From: Paracoccus pantotrophus
Lineage (GTDB): Bacteria; Pseudomonadota; Alphaproteobacteria; Rhodobacterales; Rhodobacteraceae
Assembly (NCBI RefSeq): GCF_008824185.1
Contig: NZ_CP044426.1
Location: 1,000,501-1,064,500, forward strand
Direction: 5' to 3'
Length of the DNA stretch: 64,000 nucleotides
Part shown: piece after piece, positions 25,976 to 38,368 of the stretch
How the letters are laid out: each line of letters starts with the position of its first letter
Position numbering within the stretch: the first letter of the stretch is position 1
Position numbers and translations under genes: made by a program
Notes under the pieces: model-generated
Database searches by the model: none
What the model was told of the DNA's origin: nothing
The model's input: only the letters and a program-made list of their open reading frames with translations

Positions 25976-26340
25976 GGCCCGCCGGCGCGATCGCGTCCCC
26001 AGTTCGGGCCGCCGCGTCCTGCGCTGCATGGGCGGTTTATTCTCTGGAAGCGGTCGCGCAATCCGGGGCGGAGCAAAGCCCCTGCCCTGCCCGGCGGCCA
26101 TCGCCACGGCCGCCCCGGCCTGGGTTGATGCCCTGCGGGCGGGCGCGGCGGTATTCGTCGGTGATCCGCGTCATGTTCGGCTCGCCCCTTCCCTTCGTCC
26201 CCGGCAGCGCGGCCAAGCGGAGGCGCTCATGCGCCATCCGGTGCCGGGCGAAGCGGCGGGCGGTCCTTTCCGGCCCGGCCTCGGCCCCGCCGGCGGGGCC
26301 GATGGCTCAGGGAACGGCCGCAGCGGCCCCCCGCGAACCG
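25976..26340. other. gene-free stretch between LysR and putA
   Basis: About 365 bp with no recognisable gene. Frames are open on both strands but rich in Gly, Arg and Pro. One minus-strand frame (26037-26237) contains MTRITDEYRRARPQGIN before turning into low-complexity sequence; it is not convincing. No clear hairpin or operator was seen. Confidence 0.4.
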
Positions 26341-29300
26341 TCAGCCGGCCAGCAGCGCGGCGTTGCCGCCTGCTGCGGTGGTGTCGACGCAAAGGTGGCG
26401 CTCATGCGCGACATGGGCAAGGTCGGGCATCGCGGTGATCAACTGCACGATCTCGCCCTCGCGCGCCGCCAGGGCCTGGGCATAGGCGCGACCCTGCGCC
26501 TCGTCGCCCCACCACAGCACGGCGGAAAGCTGCGGCAGCCGGGTCAGGGCCTCGGGGGGCAGCGCGCCATCGGCACCGACGGCCTGCCCGCCAAGCGCCT
26601 GGACCGCCGCCACCTGCGCCGCCACGGCCTGCGGGCCGGGGCCGAGGCACAGCACCGGCGGGCGGCTATGCGCCGTCAGGCGGTTCAGCTCGCCCGTGGG
26701 GCCGGGCATCAGTTGTTCCTCGATCTTCTTCGGGGCCGCGCCGGCCAGCGCGCCGCGCAGCCGGGCCTCGTCGGCCTGGCCCTGCCAGGTGCCGGCAGAG
26801 GCCGCAGGCGCGGCGGGCGTAAAGAAGCGCGGCACATAGCGTGGCCCGCCGGCCTTGGGCCCGGTGCCCGACAGCCCCTCGCCGCCGAAGGGCTGGCTGC
26901 CGACCACGGCGCCGATCTGGTTGCGGTTGACGTAGATATTGCCGACATGAATCGCATCCGAGACCTCCTGCACGCGCGAGTCGATGCGGGTGTGCAGCCC
27001 GAAGGTCAGGCCGAAGCCGCGGGCGTTGATCTCGGCGATCACCTGGTCCAGCTGGTCGCCCCTGAAGGTCGCGACATGCAGGACCGGGCCGAAGATCTCG
27101 CGTTCTAGGTCATTGATGCCCGAGACCTTCAGCAGGGTCGGCGGGATGAAATAGCCCCGCGACGGCGCGGCCAGCCTGTGCAGCACGCGGTTTGCATTGG
27201 CGGCGATGTAATCGGCGATTTCCTTTTGCGCGCCGGGGTCGATGACCGGGCCGACATCGGTGGTCAGATCCCAGGGGTCGCCGACACGCAGCTCGTCCAT
27301 GGCGCCCTTGATCATCTCGATCAGATGCGGGGCCACGTCCTCCTGCACATAAAGGCAGCGCAGCGCAGAACACCGCTGGCCGGCCGAGCGGAAGGCCGAG
27401 TTCACGATGTCGCGCACCGCCTGTTCCGGCAGCGCGGTGGAATCCACCACCATCGCGTTCAGCCCGCCGGTCTCGGCAATCAGCGGCGTGCCGGGCGCCA
27501 GGTTCGCGGCCATGGTGCGAGCGATGGTCTGCGCGGTCTCGGTCGAGCCGGTAAAGACCAGCCCCGCGACGCGCGCATCCGAGGTCATCGCCGTGCCGAC
27601 CACGCTGCCGCGGCCGGGCAGCAGTTGCAGCGCGGTTTTCGGAACCCCCGCCTGATGCAGCAGGCCGATGGCATAGGCGGCGATGACGGGCGTCGGCTCG
27701 GCCGGCTTGGCGATGACGGCATTGCCGGCCATCAGCGCCGCCGCGATCTGGCCGGTGAAGATCGCCAGCGGGAAGTTCCACGGGCTGATCGCGCCGACGA
27801 TGCCACGCGGGGCATCGGAGCAATTCTCGCCCTCGGCGGCGTAATAGCGCAGGAAGTCCACCGCCTCGCGCAGTTCAGCCACCGCATCGGCCAGCGACTT
27901 GCCGGCCTCGCGGCCGAGAATGCCGAAGATCGGGCCGTAATGCGCCTCGTAAAGATCGGCCGCACGGCGCAGCACCGCGGCGCGCTCCTCCGCCGGCGCG
28001 TCCCAGATGCGCGCGTCCTCGATGGCGCGGGCGGCGGTCTCGGCATCGACCATCATCACCCGGGCGATCCTTTCCCCCGTCGCCGGGTTGACCACATCCT
28101 GCATCTTGCCCCTGGGCTCCGAGACGGTCAGCGGCATCGCATCCGGGATCGCCACGTCGCGGGCAGCGTAGATACGCGCAAGGGTCTCCTCGTCGGTCAG
28201 GTCGAAGCCGGTCGAGTTCCGGCGCGAGGCGCCGAACAGCGCCTCGGGCGCCACCAGCGAGCGCGGCGGGCGGGCGTCCGCCAGCGCCTCGAAGGGATCG
28301 CGTGCGACCTCCTCGGGCGAGACGGATTCGTCCACGATCTGGTGTACGAAGCTGGAATTGGCGCCGTTCTCCAGCAGCCGGCGCACCAGATAGGCCAGCA
28401 GGTCGCGATGCGCGCCGACCGGCGCATAGATGCGGCAGCGACCGTTATAGTCGCGCAGCACGATGTCGTGCAGCCGCTCGCCCATGCCGTGCAACCGCTG
28501 GAACTCGAAGCGGGTCTCGCCCGCCATCTCCAGGATCGCGGCGACGGTATGGGCGTTATGGGTGGCGAATTGCGGATAGATCCGGTCGGCATAGCCGATC
28601 AGCTTGCGGGCATTGGCAATGTAGCTGACATCGGTCGCGACCTTGCTGGTGAACAGCGGAAAGCCCGGGAAGCCCTCGACCTGCGCCCGCTTGATCTCGG
28701 TATCCCAATAGGCGCCCTTGACCAGCCGCACCATGATGCGGCGGTCCAGCCGCGTGGCGGTCTGGTAGAGCCAGTCGATCACCTGCCCGGCGCGCTTGCC
28801 ATAGGCCTGCACCACCACGCCGAACCCGTCCCAGCCGGCCAGAGAGGGATCGGCCAGCACCGCCTCGATCACCTTCAGCGACAGCACCAGCCGGTCCTGT
28901 TCCTCGGCGTCGATATTCATGCCCATGCCGGCAGCCTTGGCTTGCCGCGCCAGCTTCAGCACCACCGGCACCAGCTCGGTCATGACGCGGGCCTCCTGCG
29001 CCACCTCATAGCGGGGATGCAGGGCCGAAAGCTTGATCGAAATGCCGGGATTCTCCTCGACCGAGCCCTTGGTGCAGGCTTTCGCGATGGCCGCGATGGC
29101 GTCGGAATAGGCGCGGTCGTAGCGCGCCGCATCCGCTCCGGTCATCGCCGCCTCGCCCAGCATGTCGTAGCTGTAGGTAAAGCCCTGCGCCTCGCGTTTG
29201 CTGGCGCGCTCCAGCGCGGCTTCGATGGTCTGGCCCAGCACGAATTGCCGGCCCATCTCCTTCATGGCGCGGCCGACGGCGGTGCGGATCACCGGCTCGC

Positions 29301-29760
29301 CCAGCCGCCGCACGGCGCGGCGCAGGGTGCCGGCAATCCCGGCCTGGTCGTCGTCCAGCACCTTGCCGGTCAGCATGAGCGCCCAGGTCGAGGCATTGAC
29401 CAGCGAGGACGACGCCTCGCCCAGGTGCCTGCCCCAGTCCGATGGCGCGATCTTGTCCTCGATCAGCGCGTCGATGGTCATGCGGTCGGGGACGCGCAGC
29501 ATCGCCTCGGCCAGGCACATCAGCGCCACGCCCTCGCGCGTGGACAGCCCGTATTCGGCCAGGAAATGCTCCATCATCGTGGGCTTGGCCTCGTCGCGGA
29601 TGCGGCGTACCAGATCGGCGGCCCGGCGCGTGATCGCGGCGCGGGCCGCGGGGCTCAGCGCCGCCTGCGCGACCAGCCGGTTCAGCAGTTCCGCCTCGTC
29701 GGCGAATTTCGCCTGGGTGGAAAACGCGCCGGAAAGCTCGGTGGGGTTGACACGTATCAT
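26341..29760 (-). CDS. putA: bifunctional proline dehydrogenase / glutamate-semialdehyde dehydrogenase PutA
   Basis: An 1139-residue fused enzyme oxidising proline to glutamate at the inner face of the membrane, passing electrons to quinone. The FAD-binding proline dehydrogenase barrel spans about 100-460 (NIDAEEQDRL, RLVKGAYWDTEIKRAQVEG). The aldehyde dehydrogenase spans about 560-990, with SPWNFPLAIFTGQ, FTGSTETAQ, AETGGLNAM and catalytic cysteine 797 in SAGQRCSAL. A C-terminal extension to 1139 resembles the tail domain of long PutA proteins. There is no N-terminal ribbon-helix-helix, so this is a non-DNA-binding PutA and needs a separate regulator, the divergent Lrp gene. The ATG at 29760 has AAGGAGA. 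Confidence 0.96.
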   Translation of the reverse strand: MIRVNPTELSGAFSTQAKFADEAELLNRLVAQAALSPAARAAITRRAADLVRRIRDEAKPTMMEHFLAEYGLSTREGVALMCLAEAMLRVPDRMTIDALIEDKIAPSDWGRHLGEASSSLVNASTWALMLTGKVLDDDQAGIAGTLRRAVRRLGEPVIRTAVGRAMKEMGRQFVLGQTIEAALERASKREAQGFTYSYDMLGEAAMTGADAARYDRAYSDAIAAIAKACTKGSVEENPGISIKLSALHPRYEVAQEARVMTELVPVVLKLARQAKAAGMGMNIDAEEQDRLVLSLKVIEAVLADPSLAGWDGFGVVVQAYGKRAGQVIDWLYQTATRLDRRIMVRLVKGAYWDTEIKRAQVEGFPGFPLFTSKVATDVSYIANARKLIGYADRIYPQFATHNAHTVAAILEMAGETRFEFQRLHGMGERLHDIVLRDYNGRCRIYAPVGAHRDLLAYLVRRLLENGANSSFVHQIVDESVSPEEVARDPFEALADARPPRSLVAPEALFGASRRNSTGFDLTDEETLARIYAARDVAIPDAMPLTVSEPRGKMQDVVNPATGERIARVMMVDAETAARAIEDARIWDAPAEERAAVLRRAADLYEAHYGPIFGILGREAGKSLADAVAELREAVDFLRYYAAEGENCSDAPRGIVGAISPWNFPLAIFTGQIAAALMAGNAVIAKPAEPTPVIAAYAIGLLHQAGVPKTALQLLPGRGSVVGTAMTSDARVAGLVFTGSTETAQTIARTMAANLAPGTPLIAETGGLNAMVVDSTALPEQAVRDIVNSAFRSAGQRCSALRCLYVQEDVAPHLIEMIKGAMDELRVGDPWDLTTDVGPVIDPGAQKEIADYIAANANRVLHRLAAPSRGYFIPPTLLKVSGINDLEREIFGPVLHVATFRGDQLDQVIAEINARGFGLTFGLHTRIDSRVQEVSDAIHVGNIYVNRNQIGAVVGSQPFGGEGLSGTGPKAGGPRYVPRFFTPAAPAASAGTWQGQADEARLRGALAGAAPKKIEEQLMPGPTGELNRLTAHSRPPVLCLGPGPQAVAAQVAAVQALGGQAVGADGALPPEALTRLPQLSAVLWWGDEAQGRAYAQALAAREGEIVQLITAMPDLAHVAHERHLCVDTTAAGGNAALLAG

Positions 29761-29848
29761 GCCGATCTCCTTATTCGATAGGGCAGTATTACCAGATGCC
29801 GACTAGGCGGTGCGCCTGAAAATGGGCCACTTTCTAGGCTGTTGGAAC

Positions 29849-29865
29849 AAAATCGAGGCGATTTT
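29849..29865. promoter_or_regulatory. inverted repeat at the putR start, candidate PutR operator
   Basis: Perfect 7-3-7 dyad AAAATCG-AGG-CGATTTT ending four bases before the putR ATG, in the 109-bp putA-putR divergent region. Lrp-type regulators often repress themselves from a site overlapping their own start. Confidence 0.6.
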
Positions 29866-29869
29866 CAGA

Positions 29870-30334
29870 ATGGACCTGAACTTGGACGCGCAGGACCGCA
29901 GGATCCTGGCGGAACTCACGCAGAACGCCCGCATCCCGATCGCCGAGCTAGCGCGGCGGGTCGGGCTGTCCAAGACCCCGGTGGCGCAGCGCATCAAGCA
30001 CTTGGAAGAGATCGGCCTGATCACCGGCTATCGCGCCATCCTGTCGCCCCTGAAGCTGGGCCTGACCCATGTGACCTATGTCGAGGTCAGCATGAACGAC
30101 ACCCGCGAGCATGCGCTGCAGCAGTTCAACGCCGCCGTCCGCGCCATCCCCGAGGTCGAGGAATGCTACATGATCGCCGGCGGCTGCGACTACCTGATGA
30201 AGGTCCGCTCGCGCGACATGGCCGATTTCCGGCGCATCCTGGCCGAGAAGATCTCCACCTTGCCCCATGTCAGCAACACCTCCAGCCATGTCTCCATGGA
30301 AGCCGTCGTCGAGCAAAACTTCCGCCCGGGGTGA
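29870..30334 (+). CDS. putR: Lrp/AsnC family proline-responsive regulator PutR
   Basis: A 154-residue Lrp/AsnC protein. The helix-turn-helix is residues 5-60 (LDAQDRRILAELTQNARIPI, then LSKTPVAQRIKHLEEIGLI), and the RAM ligand/oligomer domain is about 70-150 (VEVSMNDTREHALQQFN, CYMIAGGCDYLMKV). Divergent position from putA matches PutR of Agrobacterium and Rhodobacter, which activates putA with proline and represses itself. The ATG at 29870 is chosen because upstream codons overlap the dyad and add unrelated residues; its ribosome site is poor, which fits low autoregulated expression. Confidence 0.9.
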   Translation: MDLNLDAQDRRILAELTQNARIPIAELARRVGLSKTPVAQRIKHLEEIGLITGYRAILSPLKLGLTHVTYVEVSMNDTREHALQQFNAAVRAIPEVEECYMIAGGCDYLMKVRSRDMADFRRILAEKISTLPHVSNTSSHVSMEAVVEQNFRPG

Positions 30335-30604
30335 GGAGCCGGCACGCCGGCGGCGAACTGCTGCAAACAGCGTCGCCTTGGCCTTGCGCATGGCGGCCTT
30401 GGCCCGCATTGATTGGGACGGTATGGGCTCCGAACCGGGCCAGCCGCCCGGCACCGCGGAAAAGGCCGCCAAGCCGGTCCGCCCCCTATCCTGAGCCCTG
30501 AGATGCGGTGACGGGGCCTGCGTCGCGCGCCACCCGTTACCGCTTGCAAGATCAGGGGCAAGCTGTCGCCGTTCCCGTATCGGATCCAGGCGGAGGATTA
30601 CAGG

Positions 30605-31165
30605 ATGAAGTTGTTTGCTGGATTGGATGTATCGCTGGAAAAGACCGCTATCTGCGTGATCAGCGAACATGGAAAGTTCATGATGGAGGCGCAGGCTGCC
30701 AGCGAGCCTGAAGCGCGGACGCGCCGGATCCGGGAATGAGAGGACACCATCGCCGCCATTGGCCTTGAAGCAGGGCCCTTGTCGCAATGGCTGCACCGAG
30801 GGCTGACCGAGGCGGGACTGGAGGTCGTGTTGATGGAAACCCGGCAGGTGAAGGGCGCTCTGCAGGCCATGCCGGTCAAGACGGACCGGCGGGACACAGA
30901 AGGCATTGCGCGCCTGCTTCATCTCGGTTGGTTCCGGCCCGTTCATCGCAAGTCGATCTCGGCGCAGGAACCGCGCGCGGCTTGGTGCCCGCAAGGCCGG
31001 TCTGCAAGGCTTCATCGCTCTGGAGCTCTCCCTGCGGGGCTGCTGCGGAACTTCGGGTGAAGGTCGGCGCGATCTCCCCTGGCAGGTTCGAACACCCTGT
31101 CCGGGAGCTGGCGGCAGACAACCCGATGCCGGTCGCCGCGACAGAGCCGATGTTGCGGGCGCGGG
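30605..31165 (+). pseudogene. IS110-family transposase remnant, N-terminal part
   Basis: Decayed 5' part of an IS110 transposase. The ATG at 30605 opens KLFAGLDVSLEKTAICVISE, the RuvC-like DEDD domain start. An in-frame TGA at 30737-30739 interrupts it. The same frame resumes with DTIAAIGLEAGPLSQWLHRG and VKTDRRDTEGIARLLHLGW. It then shifts twice: ARKAGLQGFIALELSLRG is in another frame and VGAISPGRFEHPVRELAADN in a third. It ends abruptly near 31165, where IS256-type sequence begins. Nonfunctional: one nonsense codon, at least two frameshifts and no C-terminal domain. Confidence 0.88.
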
Positions 31166-31902
31166 CATCCGCGACGGCCTGCGCGAGGTTCTGGGCCTGT
31201 GGATCGCCGAGAGCGAGGGCGCCAAATTCTGGCGCTCGGCGATGAACGAATTGAAGAACCGCGGCCTCCAGGACCACCTGATCGCGGTGGTGGACGGGCT
31301 GAAGGGCTTTCCGGAGGCGATCACCGCCGCCTTTCCGGAGGCCATGGTCCAGACCTGCCCTCGCCATGGTCTCTCGGACCAGTGGCGTTCCCATGGCTCG
31401 ATGCATCTGGTTCGCCATAGCCTGAACTTCTGCTCATGGAAGGACCGCAAGGCGGTGGCAGCCGATCTGCACCGGATCTACCGGGCCACGACCGCCGACA
31501 TGGCCGCAGCCGAGCTTGATGCTTTCGAGGAAAAATGGGCCGGGAAACACGCCTCCATTGCCCCGGCCTGGCGCCGGGCATGGGCCGAGGTGATCCCGTT
31601 CTTCGCCTTCGATCCGGCAATCCGAAAGGTGGTTTATACGACCAGCGCCATTGAGAGCCTGAACCGCGTGATCCGGAAAGCCATCAAGGCACGCGGATCG
31701 CTCCTGATGGACAAGGCTGCGACCAAGCTGATCTACCTGGCGATCCGCAGCTTCGAGAAGGATGGCCGCAACGTCCGGGAATGGTTTGCGGCCCGCAACC
31801 AGTTCGCCATAACGTTCGGCGAGCGCTTCGCCGCTCGCGTAGCCGCTTGAGTATCTGAAACCGCATGGGACCGGCCAGATACACAAAATGCAGGACACTC
31901 CC
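31166..31902 (+). pseudogene. IS256-family transposase remnant, C-terminal part, with right end
   Basis: The C-terminal two thirds of an IS256 mutator-type transposase: REVLGLWIAESEGAKFW, LIAVVDGLKGFPEAI, AWRRAWAEVIPFFAFDP, YTTSAIESLNRVIRKA and a TFGERFAAR end at 31850. Between VQTC and HLVRHSLNF about 45 bases replace the expected two codons, a small insertion near 31360-31405. The first third of the gene is missing. The noncoding tail to about 31902 (GATACACAAAATGCAGGACACTCCC) looks like a genuine IS256 right end. Inactive. Confidence 0.86.
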
Positions 31903-32095
31903 TCTGCGGCATATCCTGTTCCAGGCCGCCCTCGTCGCCGCACATCACAACCCCATACTGAAGGCCTTCGCGCAGCGACTGCGCGACGCCGGAAAACCGC
32001 ACAAGGTCATCATCACTGCGGTCGCCCGCAAGCTCATCACGATCGTCGACGCTCTATGCAAAGCGCGCAAAACATGGGGGCTTCAAGTCGCCTGA
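31903..32095 (+). pseudogene. IS110-family transposase remnant, C-terminal 60 residues
   Basis: Starting directly after the IS256 right end, a frame reads LRHILFQAALVAAHHNPILK, then AGKPHKVIITAVARKLITI to a TGA at 32095. This is the end of the transposase_20 domain of an IS110-family enzyme. It appears to belong to a different IS110 subgroup from the fragment at 30605, so three elements are collapsed here. Confidence 0.8.
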
Positions 32096-32233
32096 CAGAT
32101 ACAGTTGCTGGCAGATGCATCGCCTGCCGACCGGCAATGGTGCAAGCTGAAGCCCGGCGCGCCCGCGCGCAGGCCCGGCTTGCGGAACGCCGGGACGGGA
32201 ATGCCGGGACAATGCGGGCACCGCACCCGGCCC

Positions 32234-35704
<3,471 letters not shown>

Positions 35705-35796
35705 GGCGCCAATCTAGGGGCGACCTGCCCAACTGTGCAATTGCCCCTCGGCGGAAAACCGCTAATCTTGCGCAAAAAGCAGCGAGGCGCGCAACA

Positions 35797-37311
35797 GTGA
35801 GCAATGTTTTCCGGGCCGAGGGCCTGGGCAAGACCTATCCCGGCGTGCGCGCCAATGACGATGTGTCCTTCGCGGTCGAGGCCGGCGAAATCCATGCCCT
35901 GCTGGGCGAGAACGGCGCCGGCAAATCCACGCTGGTCAAGATGATCTATGGCCTGGTGCGGCCGGACGAGGGGCGGATGGCGCTGCTGGGCGCGCCCTAC
36001 GCGCCGCATGATCCGCGCGCCGCTCGTGCCGCCGGCGTCGCCATGGTGTTCCAGCATTTCAGCCTGTTCGACGCGCTGACCGTGGCCGAGAACATCGCGC
36101 TGGGGATGGAGAACCCGCCGCCGCGCGCCGAACTCTCGCGCCGCATCGCCGAACTGTCGCAGAGCTACGGCCTGCCCCTGAACCCCGCGCGCCGCATCGC
36201 CAGCCTTTCCGCGGGCGAGCGGCAGCGGGTCGAGATCCTGCGCTGCCTGTTGCAGAGCCCGCGGCTGCTGATCATGGACGAGCCGACCTCGGTGCTGACC
36301 CCGCAAGAGGCCGAGATCCTGTTCGCCACCCTGCGGCAATTGGCCGGGGCCGGCACGGCGATCCTGTATATCAGCCACAAGCTGGAAGAGATCCGCAGCC
36401 ATTGCGACCGCGCCACCATCCTGCGCCAGGGCAAGCTGGTGGGCACGGTCGATCCGCGCGCCCATTCCGCGCGCGAACTGGCGGCGATGATGGTCGGGGC
36501 CGAGATGCGGCTGGTGGACCGATCGGGGCGCAAGCCCGCCGCGCCGGTGCTGGAGGTGCGCGGCCTGTCCACGGTCGGCGGCGAGGGCATGGCGCTGAAG
36601 GATGTCGCGCTGTCCCTGCGCTCGGGCGAGATCCTGGGCATCGGCGGCGTCGCCGGCAACGGGCAGGAGGAACTGCTCTCGGCGCTGTCGGGCGAGACCG
36701 CCACCGCGCCGGGCACCATCGCGCTGGAAGGCCGCGACCTGTCGCGCGCCGGCCCCGAGGCGCGGCGCCGCGCCGGGCTGCTGGCCGCGCCCGAGGACCG
36801 GCTGGGCCATGCCGCCGTGCCCGAATTCAGCCTGGCCGAGAACACGCTGCTGACCGCGGGCGCCCGGCAGGGGCTGATCCGCAAGGGCCTGATCGACCGC
36901 AAGGCGGCCACCGCTTTCGCGCAAGAGGTGATCCGCGCCTTCGACGTGCGCACCCCCGGCCCGGATACGGCGGCGGGCGCGCTGTCGGGCGGCAATTTGC
37001 AGAAATTCGTCATCGGCCGCGAGGTGCTGGGCCGGCCGCGGGTGCTGGTCGTCAACCAGCCGACCTGGGGCGTCGATGCCGCCGCCGCCGCCGCCATCCG
37101 CCAGGCGCTGCTGGACCTGGCCGCACAGGGCGCGGGACTGATCGTCATCAGCCAGGATCTGGACGAATTGCTGGAGCTTTCGGACCGCTTCTGCGCCCTG
37201 AACCAGGGGCGGCTGTCCGCGCCCCGCCCGACCGAGGGGCTGACGGTCGAGGAGATCGGGCTGATGCTGGGCGGCGCCCATGGCATGGAGGTGGCGCATG
37301 TTCCGGCTTGA
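35797..37311 (+). CDS. nucleoside-type ABC transporter, double ATP-binding protein
   Basis: A 504-residue fusion of two ABC ATPase domains, as in RbsA- and YufO-like importers. The first domain is canonical: GENGAGKST near residue 38, LSAGERQRVEILRCL and LLIMDEPTSVLT. The second (from about residue 245) has a variant P-loop GVAGNGQEEL, signature LSGGNLQKFVIGREV and VNQPTWGVDA, probably catalytically weaker. It starts at GTG 35797 with GCGAGG upstream; no in-frame ATG fits. It overlaps the first permease gene. Genetic company with two permeases and a BMP lipoprotein-type binding protein indicates purine/nucleoside import. Confidence 0.92.
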   Translation: MSNVFRAEGLGKTYPGVRANDDVSFAVEAGEIHALLGENGAGKSTLVKMIYGLVRPDEGRMALLGAPYAPHDPRAARAAGVAMVFQHFSLFDALTVAENIALGMENPPPRAELSRRIAELSQSYGLPLNPARRIASLSAGERQRVEILRCLLQSPRLLIMDEPTSVLTPQEAEILFATLRQLAGAGTAILYISHKLEEIRSHCDRATILRQGKLVGTVDPRAHSARELAAMMVGAEMRLVDRSGRKPAAPVLEVRGLSTVGGEGMALKDVALSLRSGEILGIGGVAGNGQEELLSALSGETATAPGTIALEGRDLSRAGPEARRRAGLLAAPEDRLGHAAVPEFSLAENTLLTAGARQGLIRKGLIDRKAATAFAQEVIRAFDVRTPGPDTAAGALSGGNLQKFVIGREVLGRPRVLVVNQPTWGVDAAAAAAIRQALLDLAAQGAGLIVISQDLDELLELSDRFCALNQGRLSAPRPTEGLTVEEIGLMLGGAHGMEVAHVPA

Positions 37312-38368
37312 ACCCCGCGCTTCGGCGCCGCTGGTCTGGCAGGTCGCGACCCCGGTCCTGGCGGTGCTGGCCACGATGATCGTCGGCGGCGGGCTGTTCG
37401 CCGCCATGGGCTTCGACCCGCTGGCCGCGATCCGCACCATCTTCTGGGATCCGCTGTTCGGCCCCGCCGCCGGCTATTCGCGGCCGCAACTGCTGGTCAA
37501 GGCCGGGCCGCTGATCCTGATCGCCTCGGGCCTGGCGCTGGGGTTCCGCGCCGGGATCTGGAACATCGGCGCCGAGGGCCAATACATCATCGGTGCCATC
37601 TGCGGCGCCGCGGTGGCGCTGGCCGCCTATCCGCTTGACGCCTTCTGGATCTTCCCGGCGATGATCCTGGCCGGCGCAGCGGGCGGCTGGGCCTGGGGCA
37701 TGGTCCCGGCCATGCTGCGCAACTGGTTCGGCGCGTCCGAGATCCTGGTTTCGCTGATGCTGGTCTATGTCGCGCAGCGCATCGCAGCCTGGATGGCCTT
37801 CGGCCCGATGAAGAACCCCGAGGGCTTCAACTTCCCCGGCTCGCGCAACCTGCAGCAATATGACCCCGCCGCGAACCCCGAGTTGATCGCCAATTCAGGC
37901 CTGCATTGGGGCGGCGTGGCGGCGGTGCTGGCCCTGGCGGCGATCTGGTTCGTCATGTCGCGGCATGTCCTGGGCTTTCACATCCGCACCGCCGGCGCCG
38001 CGCCGCGCGCCGCCCGTTTCGCCGGCGTGCGCCCCGAGCGGCTGGTGGCGCTGTGCCTGGGCGTCTCGGGCGCGCTGGCGGGCCTCGCGGGGCTTTTCGA
38101 GGTCGCAGGCCCGGCCGGGCAGATCACCGAAAGCTTCGGCTCGGGCTACGGCTTCACCGCGATCATCGTGGCCTTCCTGGGCCGGCTGCACCCCTTGGGC
38201 ATCCTGCTCGCCGGGCTCTTGATGGCGCTGACCTATATCGGCGGCGAGCTGGCGCAGATGATGCTGAACCTGCCCGCGGCGACGGTGCAGGTCTTCCAGG
38301 GGATGCTCTTGTTCTTCCTGCTCGGCTTCGACCTGCTCACCCGCTACCGCATTCGGAGGCGCGCATGA
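37298..38368 (+). CDS. nucleoside ABC transporter permease 1
   Basis: A 356-residue inner-membrane permease of the BPD_transp_2 type. It has the family block LALGFRAGIWNIGAEGQYIIGAICGA near residue 87, GASEILVSLMLVYVAQRIAAW, and late helices with FGSGYGFTAIIVAFLGRLHP. The ATG at 37298 has GGAGG and overlaps the ATPase stop by 14 bases; an ATG six codons upstream lacks spacing for that site. Its stop overlaps the next start (ATGA). Confidence 0.92.
   Translation: MFRLEPRASAPLVWQVATPVLAVLATMIVGGGLFAAMGFDPLAAIRTIFWDPLFGPAAGYSRPQLLVKAGPLILIASGLALGFRAGIWNIGAEGQYIIGAICGAAVALAAYPLDAFWIFPAMILAGAAGGWAWGMVPAMLRNWFGASEILVSLMLVYVAQRIAAWMAFGPMKNPEGFNFPGSRNLQQYDPAANPELIANSGLHWGGVAAVLALAAIWFVMSRHVLGFHIRTAGAAPRAARFAGVRPERLVALCLGVSGALAGLAGLFEVAGPAGQITESFGSGYGFTAIIVAFLGRLHPLGILLAGLLMALTYIGGELAQMMLNLPAATVQVFQGMLLFFLLGFDLLTRYRIRRRA

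Noticed and set aside
26037..26237. 66-codon minus frame upstream of putA's neighbour
   Set aside because: Begins plausibly but becomes Gly/Arg low complexity; no ribosome site or homologue recognised.
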